This document shows positions 1-9,268 of a stretch of DNA of 64,000 bases, piece by piece (position 1 is the first letter of the stretch; each line of letters starts with the position of its first letter). The position numbers were made by a program, and so were the translations under genes. The notes under the pieces are model-generated. The model saw nothing but the letters and a program-made list of their open reading frames with translations, ran no database searches and was not told where the DNA came from. The DNA lies in contig CANNFT010000003.1 of assembly GCA_947503895.1 (NCBI GenBank), positions 372,001 to 436,000 of the forward strand, in the 5' to 3' direction. Source of the DNA: an uncultured Saccharospirillaceae bacterium. GTDB lineage: Bacteria > Pseudomonadota > Gammaproteobacteria > Pseudomonadales > Oceanobacteraceae.

Positions 1-392
1 TCGAAGGTCAATTTGTATACCACCAACGTTCAGATGGCCTAATTGTGAGTTCTCCAACGGGCTCTACCGCATACTCTCTTTCAGGTGGTGGGCCCATTAT
101 GCACCCCAAACTCGATGCGCTGGCATTGGTGCCTATGTTCCCTCACACACTCAGTAGTCGCCCCATCGTTGTGGATGCGAACAGCGAAATAAAGATCGTG
201 ATCAGTGAAGATATTCCTATCTACCCACAAATTAGCTGTGACGGGCAAGTTCACATCACAGCTGCTCCGGGTGACTCCGTGACTGTTCGTAAAATGTCCA
301 GTAAAGTACGATTAATACACCCAATTGATCATGACTTTTACGAAACCTGTCGAAGTAAGTTAGGTTGGGCAACTCAATACGGAGAGGCCTGA
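1..392 (+). CDS. nadK: NAD kinase, C-terminal part (5' end outside window)
   Basis: This is the C-terminal part of an ATP-NAD kinase, the cytosolic enzyme that makes NADP from NAD. The reading frame is open from base 3 to the stop at 390-392, so the gene begins before the window. The visible part holds the conserved [16 protein letters not shown] segment of the NAD-binding domain and the LSSRPIVV motif, both diagnostic of the family. The GGDGT motif must lie upstream. The next gene starts 4 bases after the stop, suggesting co-transcription. The family call is certain; only completeness is limited. Confidence 0.95.
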   Translation, partial: EGQFVYHQRSDGLIVSSPTGSTAYSLSGGGPIMHPKLDALALVPMFPHTLSSRPIVVDANSEIKIVISEDIPIYPQISCDGQVHITAAPGDSVTVRKMSSKVRLIHPIDHDFYETCRSKLGWATQYGEA

Positions 393-396
393 TTAT

Positions 397-1374
397 ATGG
401 TAGGTGAAGCGGCAGATAGCCAGATGGGTTATGACCTTATCGGGGATGTCCATGGCTGCGGTTTAACCCTCTGTAAATTGCTAGAACAAATGGGTTATCG
501 CAAGAAAGGCGGGGTGTATCAGCATCCAGGTCGTAAAGTGGTTTTTATCGGTGACATCGTTGACCGTGGGCCCAATATTCGCTTGGCTCTGCAAGTCGTG
601 CGTGACATGGTAGAGGCAGGCCACGCGCATTTAATCATGGGGAATCACGAATACAATGTGCTCGCATTTTGTACGCCATCTCGACCCGGTGCCAAACACC
701 CTTATCTAAGAGAGCACACCGCGCGAAACAGCTTCATAGTGCAAGAAACACTGGCCCAATTTGAACCTTATCCCCAAGAATGGCAAGACTATTTAGATTG
801 GTTTTTAACCTTGCCACTGTTCCTCGAGTTTGATCGTTTTCGCGCCGTGCATGCCTGCTGGGATCATGCTCTGATTGAAAAAATGCAAACACGATTTGGC
901 CGAAATCATATGGATGAAGAATTCTTGCATGCATCAATGGACCGGCACAGTTTTGAAGGCCGACTAGTCGATCGGTTGACGCGAGGCACCGCTCTACGGT
1001 TACCGGATAATCGAAGCATCACCGCCAAAGATGGCTTTGTTCGACATTTCTTCCGCACAAAGTTTTGGGAAGAGGAACCCGAATTTTACGGCGATATTGT
1101 GTTTCAGCCAGACCCTCTACCCGAGGATATTGCATCGCGTATCGTGCCAGAAGAAGAGAAAGAGGAGCTGCTGTTCTATAGCCCGGAAGAAAAAATTCTG
1201 TTCATGGGACATTACTGGATGCAAGGCATTCCAGGGCCGATAAAGCCCAATATTGGTTGTCTGGATTACAGTGCTGTGAAATATGGACGTTTAGCTGCGT
1301 ATCGAATGGACCAAGAAACCCGCTTAGACGCCAATAAATACTGTTGGGTGCGAGTTGAGCGTAAAGAGGATTGA
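397..1374 (+). CDS. metallophosphoesterase (Ser/Thr phosphatase-like)
   Basis: This is a calcineurin-like metallophosphoesterase of 325 residues. The phosphatase signatures are in the expected order: GDVHG near residue 17, GDIVDRGP near 52 and GNHEYN near 85, which together bind two metal ions. The later GHYW supplies a further metal-binding histidine. Relatives include diadenosine tetraphosphatases and PrpE-like protein phosphatases; the substrate cannot be told from sequence. A GGAG lies about 12 bases before the start. An in-frame ATG at 424 (MGYDLIGDVHG) is a reasonable alternative because it begins directly at the domain. The gene sits between nadK and the rhomboid gene with very short gaps. 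Confidence 0.85.
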   Translation: MVGEAADSQMGYDLIGDVHGCGLTLCKLLEQMGYRKKGGVYQHPGRKVVFIGDIVDRGPNIRLALQVVRDMVEAGHAHLIMGNHEYNVLAFCTPSRPGAKHPYLREHTARNSFIVQETLAQFEPYPQEWQDYLDWFLTLPLFLEFDRFRAVHACWDHALIEKMQTRFGRNHMDEEFLHASMDRHSFEGRLVDRLTRGTALRLPDNRSITAKDGFVRHFFRTKFWEEEPEFYGDIVFQPDPLPEDIASRIVPEEEKEELLFYSPEEKILFMGHYWMQGIPGPIKPNIGCLDYSAVKYGRLAAYRMDQETRLDANKYCWVRVERKED

Positions 1375-1381
1375 TAATAGC

Positions 1382-2185
1382 ATGTTCCAAGCTTTTACCG
1401 CGGGTGCTGAGATGGATGTGTCGCCCATTACGACCCATCTCGATAATCAACGCTTGCGCTACGAAATTATCCTACAAGAAAACGGTGCACAGGAATTATG
1501 GGTTCATGATGCCGAATTAGCGAAAACACTGCAGCTGGCGTATCAAAAGTTGCAGGAACAACAAGCGCAGACACTTTCCTTTCGTAACCTCAAAAAGGTG
1601 CCGGTAACTGCTATCTCCATGTTGCTGTGTTTACTGGTAGCAATTTGGACTCAGTTAGGTGATACAAGAGTTGAGCCGTTCTTAATCGCAGAAATCGTTT
1701 ATTACCCGCGTGGTTGGACATGGCAGCTAGATGCTGAACACATCTTGAGGTTGTTTTTACCCACATTTTTGCATTTTGGCGTCATGCATCTCGTATTTAA
1801 TATGCTGGCTCTATGGTATTTAGGTAACAACATCGAACGTAAGATGGGCGCACTTTTGACACTTAGTATTTATTTAGTGATCGCGTTGGTCAGCAACGTT
1901 GTACAACTTCAATTGAGCGGACCTTTGTTCGGTGGCTTCTCGGGTGTGGTTTACGGCTTAATCGCCGTCGCATTCATCGCTCAACAATCGGGTATACCAT
2001 TTGGGTTCCCCAAAGGTTTATTTGTGTTTGCAGCGGTGTGGTTACTTCTTGGGTTTACGCCATTGTTCGGTGTTGTGGATATCAGCATGGCAAATGGAGC
2101 ACATCTTAGCGGAGTGGTAGCCGGCTTGATTCTAGGTGCCATATTCAGTGGATGGATGAGAGCCAGTAAGCGCATCACTCAATAA
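1382..2185 (+). CDS. rhomboid family intramembrane serine protease
   Basis: This is an inner-membrane rhomboid protease of 267 residues. The first ~75 residues form a soluble domain like the cytoplasmic N-domain of GlpG. The membrane part follows with HFGVMHLVFN (oxyanion-side His and Asn), GFSG (nucleophile Ser) and NGAHLSG (catalytic His), so the Ser-His dyad is complete. I chose ATG 1382 because AGAGGA lies about 10 bases upstream; a TTG at 1355 would overlap the preceding gene. It probably cleaves transmembrane segments of other membrane proteins, but the substrates are unknown. Confidence 0.88.
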   Translation: MFQAFTAGAEMDVSPITTHLDNQRLRYEIILQENGAQELWVHDAELAKTLQLAYQKLQEQQAQTLSFRNLKKVPVTAISMLLCLLVAIWTQLGDTRVEPFLIAEIVYYPRGWTWQLDAEHILRLFLPTFLHFGVMHLVFNMLALWYLGNNIERKMGALLTLSIYLVIALVSNVVQLQLSGPLFGGFSGVVYGLIAVAFIAQQSGIPFGFPKGLFVFAAVWLLLGFTPLFGVVDISMANGAHLSGVVAGLILGAIFSGWMRASKRITQ

Positions 2186-2309
2186 AAATACCGTTTAATG
2201 GTGTGTATCATTCTACACCTACGTCGTTAAATTGCTTTTAGCGCATGTATGAAAATCGAAACACTGAATGCCACGACAAGATGCGCGCAAAAAATGTGAG
2301 AGAGTAAGT

Positions 2310-2573
2310 ATGAATATCGAAGATTTGATTGCGTCGATGACTCCAGAAATATACCAAAATATGCGAGATGCACTTGCATTAGGTAAATGGGGCGACGGAC
2401 GATTAATGACAGAAGAACAAAGGGCCAACAGTGTTGAGGCTATTATTCTGTATGAGCATAAAAATAATGTGCCTGAAGAAGAGCGTTTAGGTTACGTCGA
2501 TACGACAAATCATAGAAAAAAGAAAGCAGAGAAGGCATCGGATGATGATGCCCAACCGTTAAATTTTGTATAA
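2310..2573 (+). CDS. YeaC/DUF1315 family protein
   Basis: A small 87-residue soluble protein that looks like the DUF1315 (YeaC) family: MNIEDLIASMTPEIYQN at the start, a GKWGDGR core and a lysine-rich tail. The function of the family is unknown. ATG 2310 is chosen because it begins at the family's usual first residues and has a GAGAG sequence just upstream. An in-frame start at 2268 would add 14 residues without similarity. It lies 26 bases before the DUF2797 gene, so the two are likely co-transcribed. Confidence 0.75.
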   Translation: MNIEDLIASMTPEIYQNMRDALALGKWGDGRLMTEEQRANSVEAIILYEHKNNVPEEERLGYVDTTNHRKKKAEKASDDDAQPLNFV

Positions 2574-2599
2574 GTCACTTTTTTAAGAGTAGTAGCTGA

Positions 2600-3439
2600 A
2601 TGAAATACCAGGGCCACCTTAAAAAAATGGCTGTGTCGCTTGTGAGTGATCATGCACAATATTCACTGCGATTAGATGACCAAATAATACCGTTTCATAC
2701 AGAGGAAGAGGGTGCGATAGGTAAGCATATTCGCATTGAAAACTTAGGTGAAATCCACTGCATTGCTTGCGGGCGCAAAAGCAATAAAAGCTTTAGTCAA
2801 GGATATTGCTATCCGTGTTTTTCGAGCTTAGCACAATGTGATAGCTGTATTATGAGCCCAGAAAAGTGTCACTACGACAATGGGACCTGTAGAGAGCCAC
2901 AGTGGGGTGAAGATAATTGCATGATTGATCATGTGGTTTATCTCGCTAACTCCTCTGGTATAAAAGTGGGAATTACACGCCATACACAGGTGCCCACGCG
3001 GTGGATTGATCAGGGTGCTATGGAAGCCTTACCCATAGCTCGGGTTGCGACACGTCAATTGTCAGGCTTGCTTGAGGTGATTTTTAAAGCCCATGTAGCC
3101 GACAAAACCAATTGGCGAACGTTATTAAAACAAGATGCTCCTGAGCTTGATTTGGCTGCCAAGCGAGATGAATTGTTTGAAGTATGCCATGAAGAAATAG
3201 ACGAGTTGCAGGCTGAGTATGGCCTGCAGGCGGTACAGTTAGTGTACGACGGTGTCTCGACGAACGTGAAATACCCAGTCGAAGCCTATCCCACAAAAGT
3301 CACGAGTTTTAACTTGGATAAAAACTCGATAGCAGAGGGGAAAATCATGGGCATAAAAGGTCAATACTTAATATTAGATACCGGTGTCATAAACTTACGT
3401 AAATACACTGCGTACAATGTCTCTATCGATATTCAGTGA
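2600..3439 (+). CDS. DUF2797 family zinc-ribbon-like protein
   Basis: A 279-residue protein resembling DUF2797. It shows a cysteine-rich region (CIACGRK, CYPCF, CDSC, then further Cys at about 92 and 99) that probably binds zinc, followed by KVGITRHTQVPTRWIDQGA. That second segment is reminiscent of GIY-YIG-type folds, though a nuclease role is not shown. The C-terminal ~80 residues are basic to neutral and may be an OB-like fold. It follows the DUF1315 gene with a 26-base gap. The role is unknown. Confidence 0.75.
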   Translation: MKYQGHLKKMAVSLVSDHAQYSLRLDDQIIPFHTEEEGAIGKHIRIENLGEIHCIACGRKSNKSFSQGYCYPCFSSLAQCDSCIMSPEKCHYDNGTCREPQWGEDNCMIDHVVYLANSSGIKVGITRHTQVPTRWIDQGAMEALPIARVATRQLSGLLEVIFKAHVADKTNWRTLLKQDAPELDLAAKRDELFEVCHEEIDELQAEYGLQAVQLVYDGVSTNVKYPVEAYPTKVTSFNLDKNSIAEGKIMGIKGQYLILDTGVINLRKYTAYNVSIDIQ

Positions 3440-3549
3440 AGCTAGAGTCCAAGGCTATGCTTAATTAAGGGTAAGGTCTGTAGCGCTTTGCTATGACGTC
3501 AGTTTCCTTGGAAAGGACTCGTCTTGCACTGCGAAGACTTCCAGGGATG

Positions 3550-3662
3550 AAAGCGCTACAGGAAATTTGCACGAATGCTTGGATGCAGGCGTTAGAGCGA
3601 AGAAGGAAGTCAGAGCCGAGAGTCAGATAGACTTTATAGAGGCGCTCTTAATTACAGCACCA
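3550..3662 (+). repeat. interspersed intergenic repeat, copy A
   Basis: About 113 bases here align with 36858-36971. Shared blocks include AAAGCGCTACAG, AAATTTGCACGA, GGATGCAGG, GAGCGAAG, CCGAGAGTCA and a final GAGG-GC. The copies differ by scattered substitutions and keep the same orientation relative to the downstream gene. No protein is encoded. It fills most of the 282-base gap between the DUF2797 gene and pepN; nothing else was recognised there. Confidence 0.75.
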
Positions 3663-3721
3663 TACCTAAATCGTCATCACGAAGTTGAATCCGCGATTCA
3701 ATTTACGTCAAAGGATGAAAT

Positions 3722-6394
3722 ATGAAAGACGCTCAACCGAAAGCTATATTTTTAAAAGATTACCAAACTCCAAACTTCTGGATCACAGAAACCAAGCTCA
3801 CCTTTGACTTGCATGAAACGTATGCGGATGTCATTTCTGAACTCGTAATGGAAAGAAACGTCAGCGATTACCCCAATGGGAATGATCCGCTCGTATTGGA
3901 CGGACAGTGTTTAGAATTAAAATCTGTGGCTTTAGACGGCGTAGTGTTAGCAGAAGATGCATATTCTACTACGGCTGAAGATTTGACCATTCCCAATTTG
4001 CCCAATGCATTTGTGCTTACCGTCGTCACTCGTATAAAACCCCAAGAAAATACGGCGTTAGAAGGCTTATACAAATCCTCAAAAATGTTCTGTACTCAAT
4101 GCGAAGCGGAAGGCTTTCGTCGTATCACGTATTACCTAGACCGCCCCGATGTGATGTCTATCTTCGAAACCACTGTGATGGCGGATAAAGCACGTTATCC
4201 CGTTTTGCTCTCCAACGGCAACCTCGTTGCAGAAAAATCCTTAGCAGATGGTCGTCATTTAACCACGTGGCATGACCCCCATAAAAAGCCCTGTTATTTA
4301 TTTGCCTTAGTAGCGGGGGATTTATCCTGCATAGAGGATTCCTTCACAACGATGAGTGGAGAAGAGGTGGCGTTAAAAATTTTTGTTGAACCGCAAAATA
4401 TTGATAAATGCGATTATGCAATGGACTCGCTCAAGCGTTCAATGAAATGGGATGAAGAAGTTTACGGTCGTGAATACGACTTAAACATATTTAATATTGT
4501 CGCTGTAGATGACTTTAATATGGGGGCAATGGAAAATAAAAGTTTAAATATTTTTAACTCTTCTTGCGTTCTGGCCAATCCAGAAACAGCAACGGATACC
4601 GCCTACCAGCGTATCGAAGCAGTCGTGGCCCACGAGTATTTTCATAACTGGTCAGGCAATCGAGTGACATGTCGAGATTGGTTTCAATTAAGTTTAAAGG
4701 AAGGTTTCACCGTATTTAGAGATGCGGAGTTTTCGGCGGACATGGGGTCGCGAACCGTAAAACGAATTGAAGATGCCACATTACTGCGAACGGTTCAATT
4801 TGCTGAAGACGCTGGGCCAATGGCTCACCCCATTCGACCAGAATCATTTATAGAGATCTCGAACTTTTACACGGTGACTATTTATGAGAAGGGCGCTGAA
4901 ATTGTGCGCATGATTCATAATTTACTGGGAACTGAAAAATTCCGTGCGGGTTCAGATCTGTACTTTCAGCGTCATGACGGTCAGGCAGTCACCACGGATG
5001 AATTTGTAAAAGCAATGGAAGATGCCAGTGGTATTGATTTAACGTTATTCCGTAATTGGTATCGTCAAGCTGGTACACCTGAAGTACACGTATTCGATGC
5101 CTATGATGAGGACGCACAAACTTATACATTAACCCTGAAACAAAGTTGCCCTGCTACGCCAGAATCTTCCGACAAAGAGCCGTTCCATATTCCGATCGCT
5201 ATTGGATTGTTAGACGCTTCAGGGCGTGAGCTACCACTTCAATTGTCAGAAGGCGGCGAGTTTAATGAGAACGACAAGGTGATCGGTCTGCGTGAGCGAG
5301 AGGAGGCTTTTGTATTTGAAAACGTTCCACAGCGGCCGACACCGTCATTGCTCAGAGGGTTTTCAGCCCCAGTTAAATTGCATTTTCCATATTCGAGGGA
5401 TCAGCTTTTATTCTTAATGGGACACGATACGGATGGCTTTAACCGTTGGGATGCTGGGCAAACGTTGGCGACTAACATTATTCTTGAGTTGGCAGAAAAC
5501 GTTAAATCGCAAATACCACTGACCTTAGACGAGCGATTGGTGACGGTATTCTCTGACCTCCTTACCGCTTCTGTTGAGCAGGGAGCAGAGGCATTGGATA
5601 AGGCAATGGTGGCTAACATGCTGACCTTACCAAGCGTTGCTTATTTGATGGAGCAGCAATCTCCGGCCTTTGTGCACGCCTTGTACAGTGCTCGTGAGTT
5701 TGTAAAAACGGAGCTGGCGAGGCAGCTTGAAGGGTTGTTTGCACAAGTATATCAAGCCAATAAATTGGATGGTGACTATCAGCCTCATCCAGACCATATG
5801 GCCCGCAGAGCGTTAAAGAGCCTGTGCCTAGATTACCTAATGGATTCAGGTAACCCAGCCCACATTGAGCGTGCTGAAAGCCAATTCATTAACAGCAACA
5901 ACATGACGGACCAAAGTGCAGCTTTGAGGGCGCTCGTCAATAGTGGCGATACTGAAGTGGCTACGTCCGCGCTGGATCGTTTCTATCAGCAATGGAAGCA
6001 TGACCCGCTGGTTGTCAATCAGTGGCTCAGCATTCAAGCAGCTTCCGACAAGCTATGTGGGCTTGAGCAAGTGAAAACATTAATGCAGCACGATGTTTTT
6101 GATTGGAAAAACCCGAATAAGGTACGTGCAGTGGTGTCTGTTTTTGCGGGTCAAAACTTTAGGCATTTCCACGGTGAGCAGGGTGCGGGCTACCAGTGGC
6201 TGGCGGATATTGTGATAAAAGTGGATGGACTCAACCCTCAAATTGCTTCGAGATTGGTTGGCCCGTTGACGAAATGGAAACGATTGGCACCTGAGAATGG
6301 ACAATGGATGAAATTCGCACTTGAAAAGATACAAAAACACAACAAATTGTCCAAAGATGTCTATGAGGTTGTCAGTAAAACTCTTGTAAACTGA
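3722..6394 (+). CDS. pepN: aminopeptidase N (M1 family)
   Basis: A full-length M1 zinc aminopeptidase of 890 residues, close to the ~870 of Escherichia coli PepN. The exopeptidase motif GAMEN is at 268-272. The zinc site HEYFH is at 304-308, with the third ligand Glu327 in LKEGFT. This cytosolic enzyme removes N-terminal amino acids from peptides during protein turnover. An AAAGGATG sequence precedes ATG 3722 at good spacing. The gene stands alone, with the repeat upstream and a hairpin terminator downstream. Confidence 0.97.
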   Translation: MKDAQPKAIFLKDYQTPNFWITETKLTFDLHETYADVISELVMERNVSDYPNGNDPLVLDGQCLELKSVALDGVVLAEDAYSTTAEDLTIPNLPNAFVLTVVTRIKPQENTALEGLYKSSKMFCTQCEAEGFRRITYYLDRPDVMSIFETTVMADKARYPVLLSNGNLVAEKSLADGRHLTTWHDPHKKPCYLFALVAGDLSCIEDSFTTMSGEEVALKIFVEPQNIDKCDYAMDSLKRSMKWDEEVYGREYDLNIFNIVAVDDFNMGAMENKSLNIFNSSCVLANPETATDTAYQRIEAVVAHEYFHNWSGNRVTCRDWFQLSLKEGFTVFRDAEFSADMGSRTVKRIEDATLLRTVQFAEDAGPMAHPIRPESFIEISNFYTVTIYEKGAEIVRMIHNLLGTEKFRAGSDLYFQRHDGQAVTTDEFVKAMEDASGIDLTLFRNWYRQAGTPEVHVFDAYDEDAQTYTLTLKQSCPATPESSDKEPFHIPIAIGLLDASGRELPLQLSEGGEFNENDKVIGLREREEAFVFENVPQRPTPSLLRGFSAPVKLHFPYSRDQLLFLMGHDTDGFNRWDAGQTLATNIILELAENVKSQIPLTLDERLVTVFSDLLTASVEQGAEALDKAMVANMLTLPSVAYLMEQQSPAFVHALYSAREFVKTELARQLEGLFAQVYQANKLDGDYQPHPDHMARRALKSLCLDYLMDSGNPAHIERAESQFINSNNMTDQSAALRALVNSGDTEVATSALDRFYQQWKHDPLVVNQWLSIQAASDKLCGLEQVKTLMQHDVFDWKNPNKVRAVVSVFAGQNFRHFHGEQGAGYQWLADIVIKVDGLNPQIASRLVGPLTKWKRLAPENGQWMKFALEKIQKHNKLSKDVYEVVSKTLVN

Positions 6395-6436
6395 ATCTAG
6401 ATTCAAATTAGCGTTTGAATCGAGAAGAAGGTCCAT

Positions 6437-6478
6437 AACCTGTGGCGTATTTGGTTGTATGCCGCAGGTTTATTTTAT
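6437..6478 (+). terminator. intrinsic terminator after pepN
   Basis: AACCTGTGGCGTA pairs with TATGCCGCAGGTT over 13 positions, allowing two G-U pairs, around an 8-base loop. It is followed by TATTTTAT. The position just after pepN fits. Confidence 0.75.
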
Positions 6479-6511
6479 ATCCTTGGCCCAATAACAAAAA
6501 TAAAACCCTTA

Positions 6512-6536
6512 GAAACTAGTACATATGTACAGTTTC
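6512..6536. promoter_or_regulatory. 25-base near-palindrome, candidate operator of the DUF1329-MMPL operon
   Basis: GAAACT and AGTTTC flank a core containing the perfect palindrome GTACATATGTAC, offset by one base. It lies about 60 bases before the DUF1329 start codon, where a dimeric repressor or activator would bind. A TATAAT-like box (TATAATAA) at 6584-6591 sits too close to the start to be a promoter. The regulator is unknown; TetR- and FadR-type proteins bind sites of this size. Confidence 0.5.
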
Positions 6537-6593
6537 GCCAAGCGACAGTCCTACGTTTGAGCAAGGCAAGCCGGGGCTGGAGGTATAATAAAA

Positions 6594-7964
6594 ATGAAAA
6601 GCAAGAAGTTACTTTTTGTTTCAAGTCTGTGCCTAGCGCTCGGTTTTACATCAGCCGTTCAAGCTCAGGTCAGTAAAAAACAAGCAGATCAACTCCGGAC
6701 AACGTTGACCCCACTAGGTGGTGAGCGTGCTGGAAATAAAGACGGCTCTATTCCAGAGTGGCGCGGTGGTATTCAATTTCCACCTCCTAGCTACAAACAG
6801 GCAGGGCAGCACCACCCAGATCCTTTCCCCAGTGACACGCCTCTATTTACCGTCACAGCTAAAAATATCAATCAGTACGCTAAGCATTTGTCTGAAGGGC
6901 AAAAAGCGATGCTGAAGACCTATCCGAATACTTTTAATATTCCTGTTTACAAGACGCGCAGAACAGCTGCAGCGCCGCAATGGGTTTATGACAATACATA
7001 CAATAACGCACGTACAGCCAAATTAGCCCAAGGTGGAAATGGCGTAATAGATGCGATTGGCGGAACTCCGTTCCCAATACCAGCCTCGGGCGTTGAAGTG
7101 CTATGGAATCACAATACGCGTTGGCGGGGCGAATATGCTGAACGCCGTGCATCAGAAGTGGCAGTACAGCGAGACGGCAGCTACACCTTGATTACAACGC
7201 AATCTGAGATTGATTTTCATTACTACAAGCGCGGCCTCAAGAAAAATCAGCTCGATAATGTATTGGCCTATTTTCTATCGTTTACCAAAGCACCTGCACG
7301 TTTAGCAGGTGGTGCAGTATTGGCGCATGAAACCCTGAATCAAGTCGCTGAGCCTCGAAGAGCTTGGGGCTACAACGCTGGCCAACGTCGCGTGCGTAAA
7401 GCGCCAAACTTAGCCTATGACACTCCTGTCGCAGCGGCAGATGCCCTTCGGACGATCGATGAAACCGACATGTTTAACGGTTCACCCGACCGATACGACT
7501 GGACGCTCATTGGTAAACAAGAAATTTTCATTCCGTATAATAATTATCGTGCCGGTTCGCCAAGTGTTACCTACAAACAGTTGCTGATGCCAGGCCACTT
7601 AAATCCTAAATATTTACGTTACGAAAAGCATCGAGTTTGGGTAATCGAGGCTAATTTAAAAGCGGGTAAGCGTCATATCTATCACAAAAGACGTTTTTAT
7701 ATTGACGAAGACAGTTGGAACGCAGCCATTATTGATCAATACGATGAGCGTGGGCAATTATGGCGCGTGAGCATGGCTTATCTGAAAAACTTTTATGAGT
7801 TGCCCGGCATTTGGACAACAATGGATGCTTATCACGACCTTCAAGCTCGTCGCTATCACGTCCAGGGCATGGATAACGAAGAACGTACAACGATTGATTA
7901 CACGAAGAAATCACCGGGTGCGCGATACTTCTCGCCGCAAGAGCTGCGTCGCCGTGGTCGTTAA
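6594..7964 (+). CDS. DUF1329 family periplasmic/outer-membrane protein
   Basis: A 456-residue exported protein with a clear signal peptide (MKSKKLLFVSS... ending SAVQAQ). The mature part matches DUF1329: GGERAGNKDGSIPEWRGG near the start, a hydrophobic NHNTRWRG region, and RRFYIDEDSWN with WTTMDAYHDLQARRY near the end. The fold is related to LolA/LolB-like lipid carriers. In many gammaproteobacteria such genes sit beside YCF48 and MMPL genes, as here, and are suspected to move hydrophobic compounds or lipids across the periplasm. The first gene of a three-gene operon. The start has only a weak GGAGG-like site (GGAGGTATAATAAAAATG). Confidence 0.88.
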   Translation: MKSKKLLFVSSLCLALGFTSAVQAQVSKKQADQLRTTLTPLGGERAGNKDGSIPEWRGGIQFPPPSYKQAGQHHPDPFPSDTPLFTVTAKNINQYAKHLSEGQKAMLKTYPNTFNIPVYKTRRTAAAPQWVYDNTYNNARTAKLAQGGNGVIDAIGGTPFPIPASGVEVLWNHNTRWRGEYAERRASEVAVQRDGSYTLITTQSEIDFHYYKRGLKKNQLDNVLAYFLSFTKAPARLAGGAVLAHETLNQVAEPRRAWGYNAGQRRVRKAPNLAYDTPVAAADALRTIDETDMFNGSPDRYDWTLIGKQEIFIPYNNYRAGSPSVTYKQLLMPGHLNPKYLRYEKHRVWVIEANLKAGKRHIYHKRRFYIDEDSWNAAIIDQYDERGQLWRVSMAYLKNFYELPGIWTTMDAYHDLQARRYHVQGMDNEERTTIDYTKKSPGARYFSPQELRRRGR

Positions 7965-7984
7965 TTAAATGTGAATGATTGATG

Positions 7985-8010
7985 GCACGCAGACCCTTGG
8001 GTATGCGTGC
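7985..8010 (+). other. intercistronic hairpin between DUF1329 and YCF48 genes
   Basis: GCACGCA pairs with TGCGTGC, and inside it ACCC pairs with GGGT around a two-base loop, with one mismatch. No T-run follows, so it is more likely an mRNA-stabilising or partial-attenuation hairpin than a terminator. Confidence 0.55.
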
Positions 8011-8056
8011 AAATTAAGTACAAAAATAATAAATTTTTCTGTTGGAGATTTTGTGT

Positions 8057-9265
8057 ATGCGATCACTGCAAACAGTGCGCGCCACAATGCGATTCTTTGC
8101 TAAAGGTTTAACCGCCGGAGCCATGGTCGCGTCTATTGGTATTTCAACCTCAGCGAACGCTGAATGGCAAGACCCCATTGACAGTCCCGCGATTCAGTCC
8201 CATAAAACTATTTCGAGTTTACTATTAGATGTTGTTTCGACCGGCGAACGGCTAGTCGCTGTGGGTGAGCGTGGGCATATCATTTACAGTGATGACAACG
8301 GCATTAGTTGGATGCAAGCAGATGTTCCCGTCATGACCACACTCACGGCGGTTCATTTCCCTGATACGAGTAATGGTTGGGCCGTCGGTCATGATGCAGT
8401 TGTGCTTCGCACGCGTGATGCTGGTGTGACTTGGGAAAAACAATTTGATGGCTTTAAAGCGAATGCCTTGGTACTCGAGCAAGCAAAGTTGCTTAAAGAT
8501 AATGTGCAAACTGCATTGAACCAAGCAAAAGTAGCGGAAGATGATGACCTTGTTGATCAACTCACTGAACGCTTAGATACCGTCACCTACGCATTGGAAG
8601 ACGCACAGTTTGACTTCGATGATCGCTCAACTAAACCTCTGTTAGATGTATGGTTTAAGAATAGTCAGGAAGGGTTTGTTGTCGGCGCGTACGGCATGAT
8701 CTTTAAAACTGAAAACGGTGGTACAAATTGGCAAAACTGGTCGGGCCATGTTCAAAATCCCGACCGCTTCCATTTAAACGCTATTACAGACACGGGCGCC
8801 AATCGATTGATGATCGTAGGTGAAATGGGAACAATTTTACGTTCCGCTAATGGGGGGGGATCGTTTGAAAAAATGTTTTCTCCTTACGAAGGCTCGTTCT
8901 TCGGCGTCTTGAATATGAATAATGATAAGGTGCAAATTGCATTTGGCTTGCGTGGCAATTTAGCGCGCACAGATGACTTTGGCAGCACTTGGACCTTGCT
9001 GGATACAGGAACGCAACAGAGTTTGATTGGTGGGGTGGACCGCAGAGGGCGAGTCGCTTACTTGGTTGGCAATGGTGGCGTGTTTGCAAAAGGCATCGAT
9101 TCCGGTCGCAAGTGGGAAGCAACGACGAGATCAGGTCGCAGTGCAGCTGCAGCAGTCGTTGAAACCAATGCTGGACATATGATCGTTGTTGGTGAAAACG
9201 GCATTGAAGTCGTAAACAAGAGTGGCGAAAACGTCAATGTCACTGTTAAAAGTGTTAAGGGGTAA
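8057..9265 (+). CDS. YCF48-like beta-propeller exported protein
   Basis: A 402-residue exported protein with an N-terminal signal region ending STSANAEW. The mature protein carries repeated BNR/YCF48-type blades: YSDDNGISW, LRTRDAGVTW, FKTENGGTNW, LRSANGGGSF and ARTDDFGSTW, roughly one per 45-60 residues. YCF48 proteins are assembly factors in photosynthetic organisms. In heterotrophs they commonly accompany MMPL/RND transporters, so a scaffolding role for the transporter encoded next is likely but inferred. ATG 8057 is preferred over TTG 8042 because GGAG at 8044-8047 is well spaced for it. Confidence 0.85.
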   Translation: MRSLQTVRATMRFFAKGLTAGAMVASIGISTSANAEWQDPIDSPAIQSHKTISSLLLDVVSTGERLVAVGERGHIIYSDDNGISWMQADVPVMTTLTAVHFPDTSNGWAVGHDAVVLRTRDAGVTWEKQFDGFKANALVLEQAKLLKDNVQTALNQAKVAEDDDLVDQLTERLDTVTYALEDAQFDFDDRSTKPLLDVWFKNSQEGFVVGAYGMIFKTENGGTNWQNWSGHVQNPDRFHLNAITDTGANRLMIVGEMGTILRSANGGGSFEKMFSPYEGSFFGVLNMNNDKVQIAFGLRGNLARTDDFGSTWTLLDTGTQQSLIGGVDRRGRVAYLVGNGGVFAKGIDSGRKWEATTRSGRSAAAAVVETNAGHMIVVGENGIEVVNKSGENVNVTVKSVKG

Positions 9266-9268
9266 GCT

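Noticed and set aside
8042..8056. TTG start for the YCF48-like gene
   Set aside because: The GGAG in this stretch is the ribosome site for ATG 8057.
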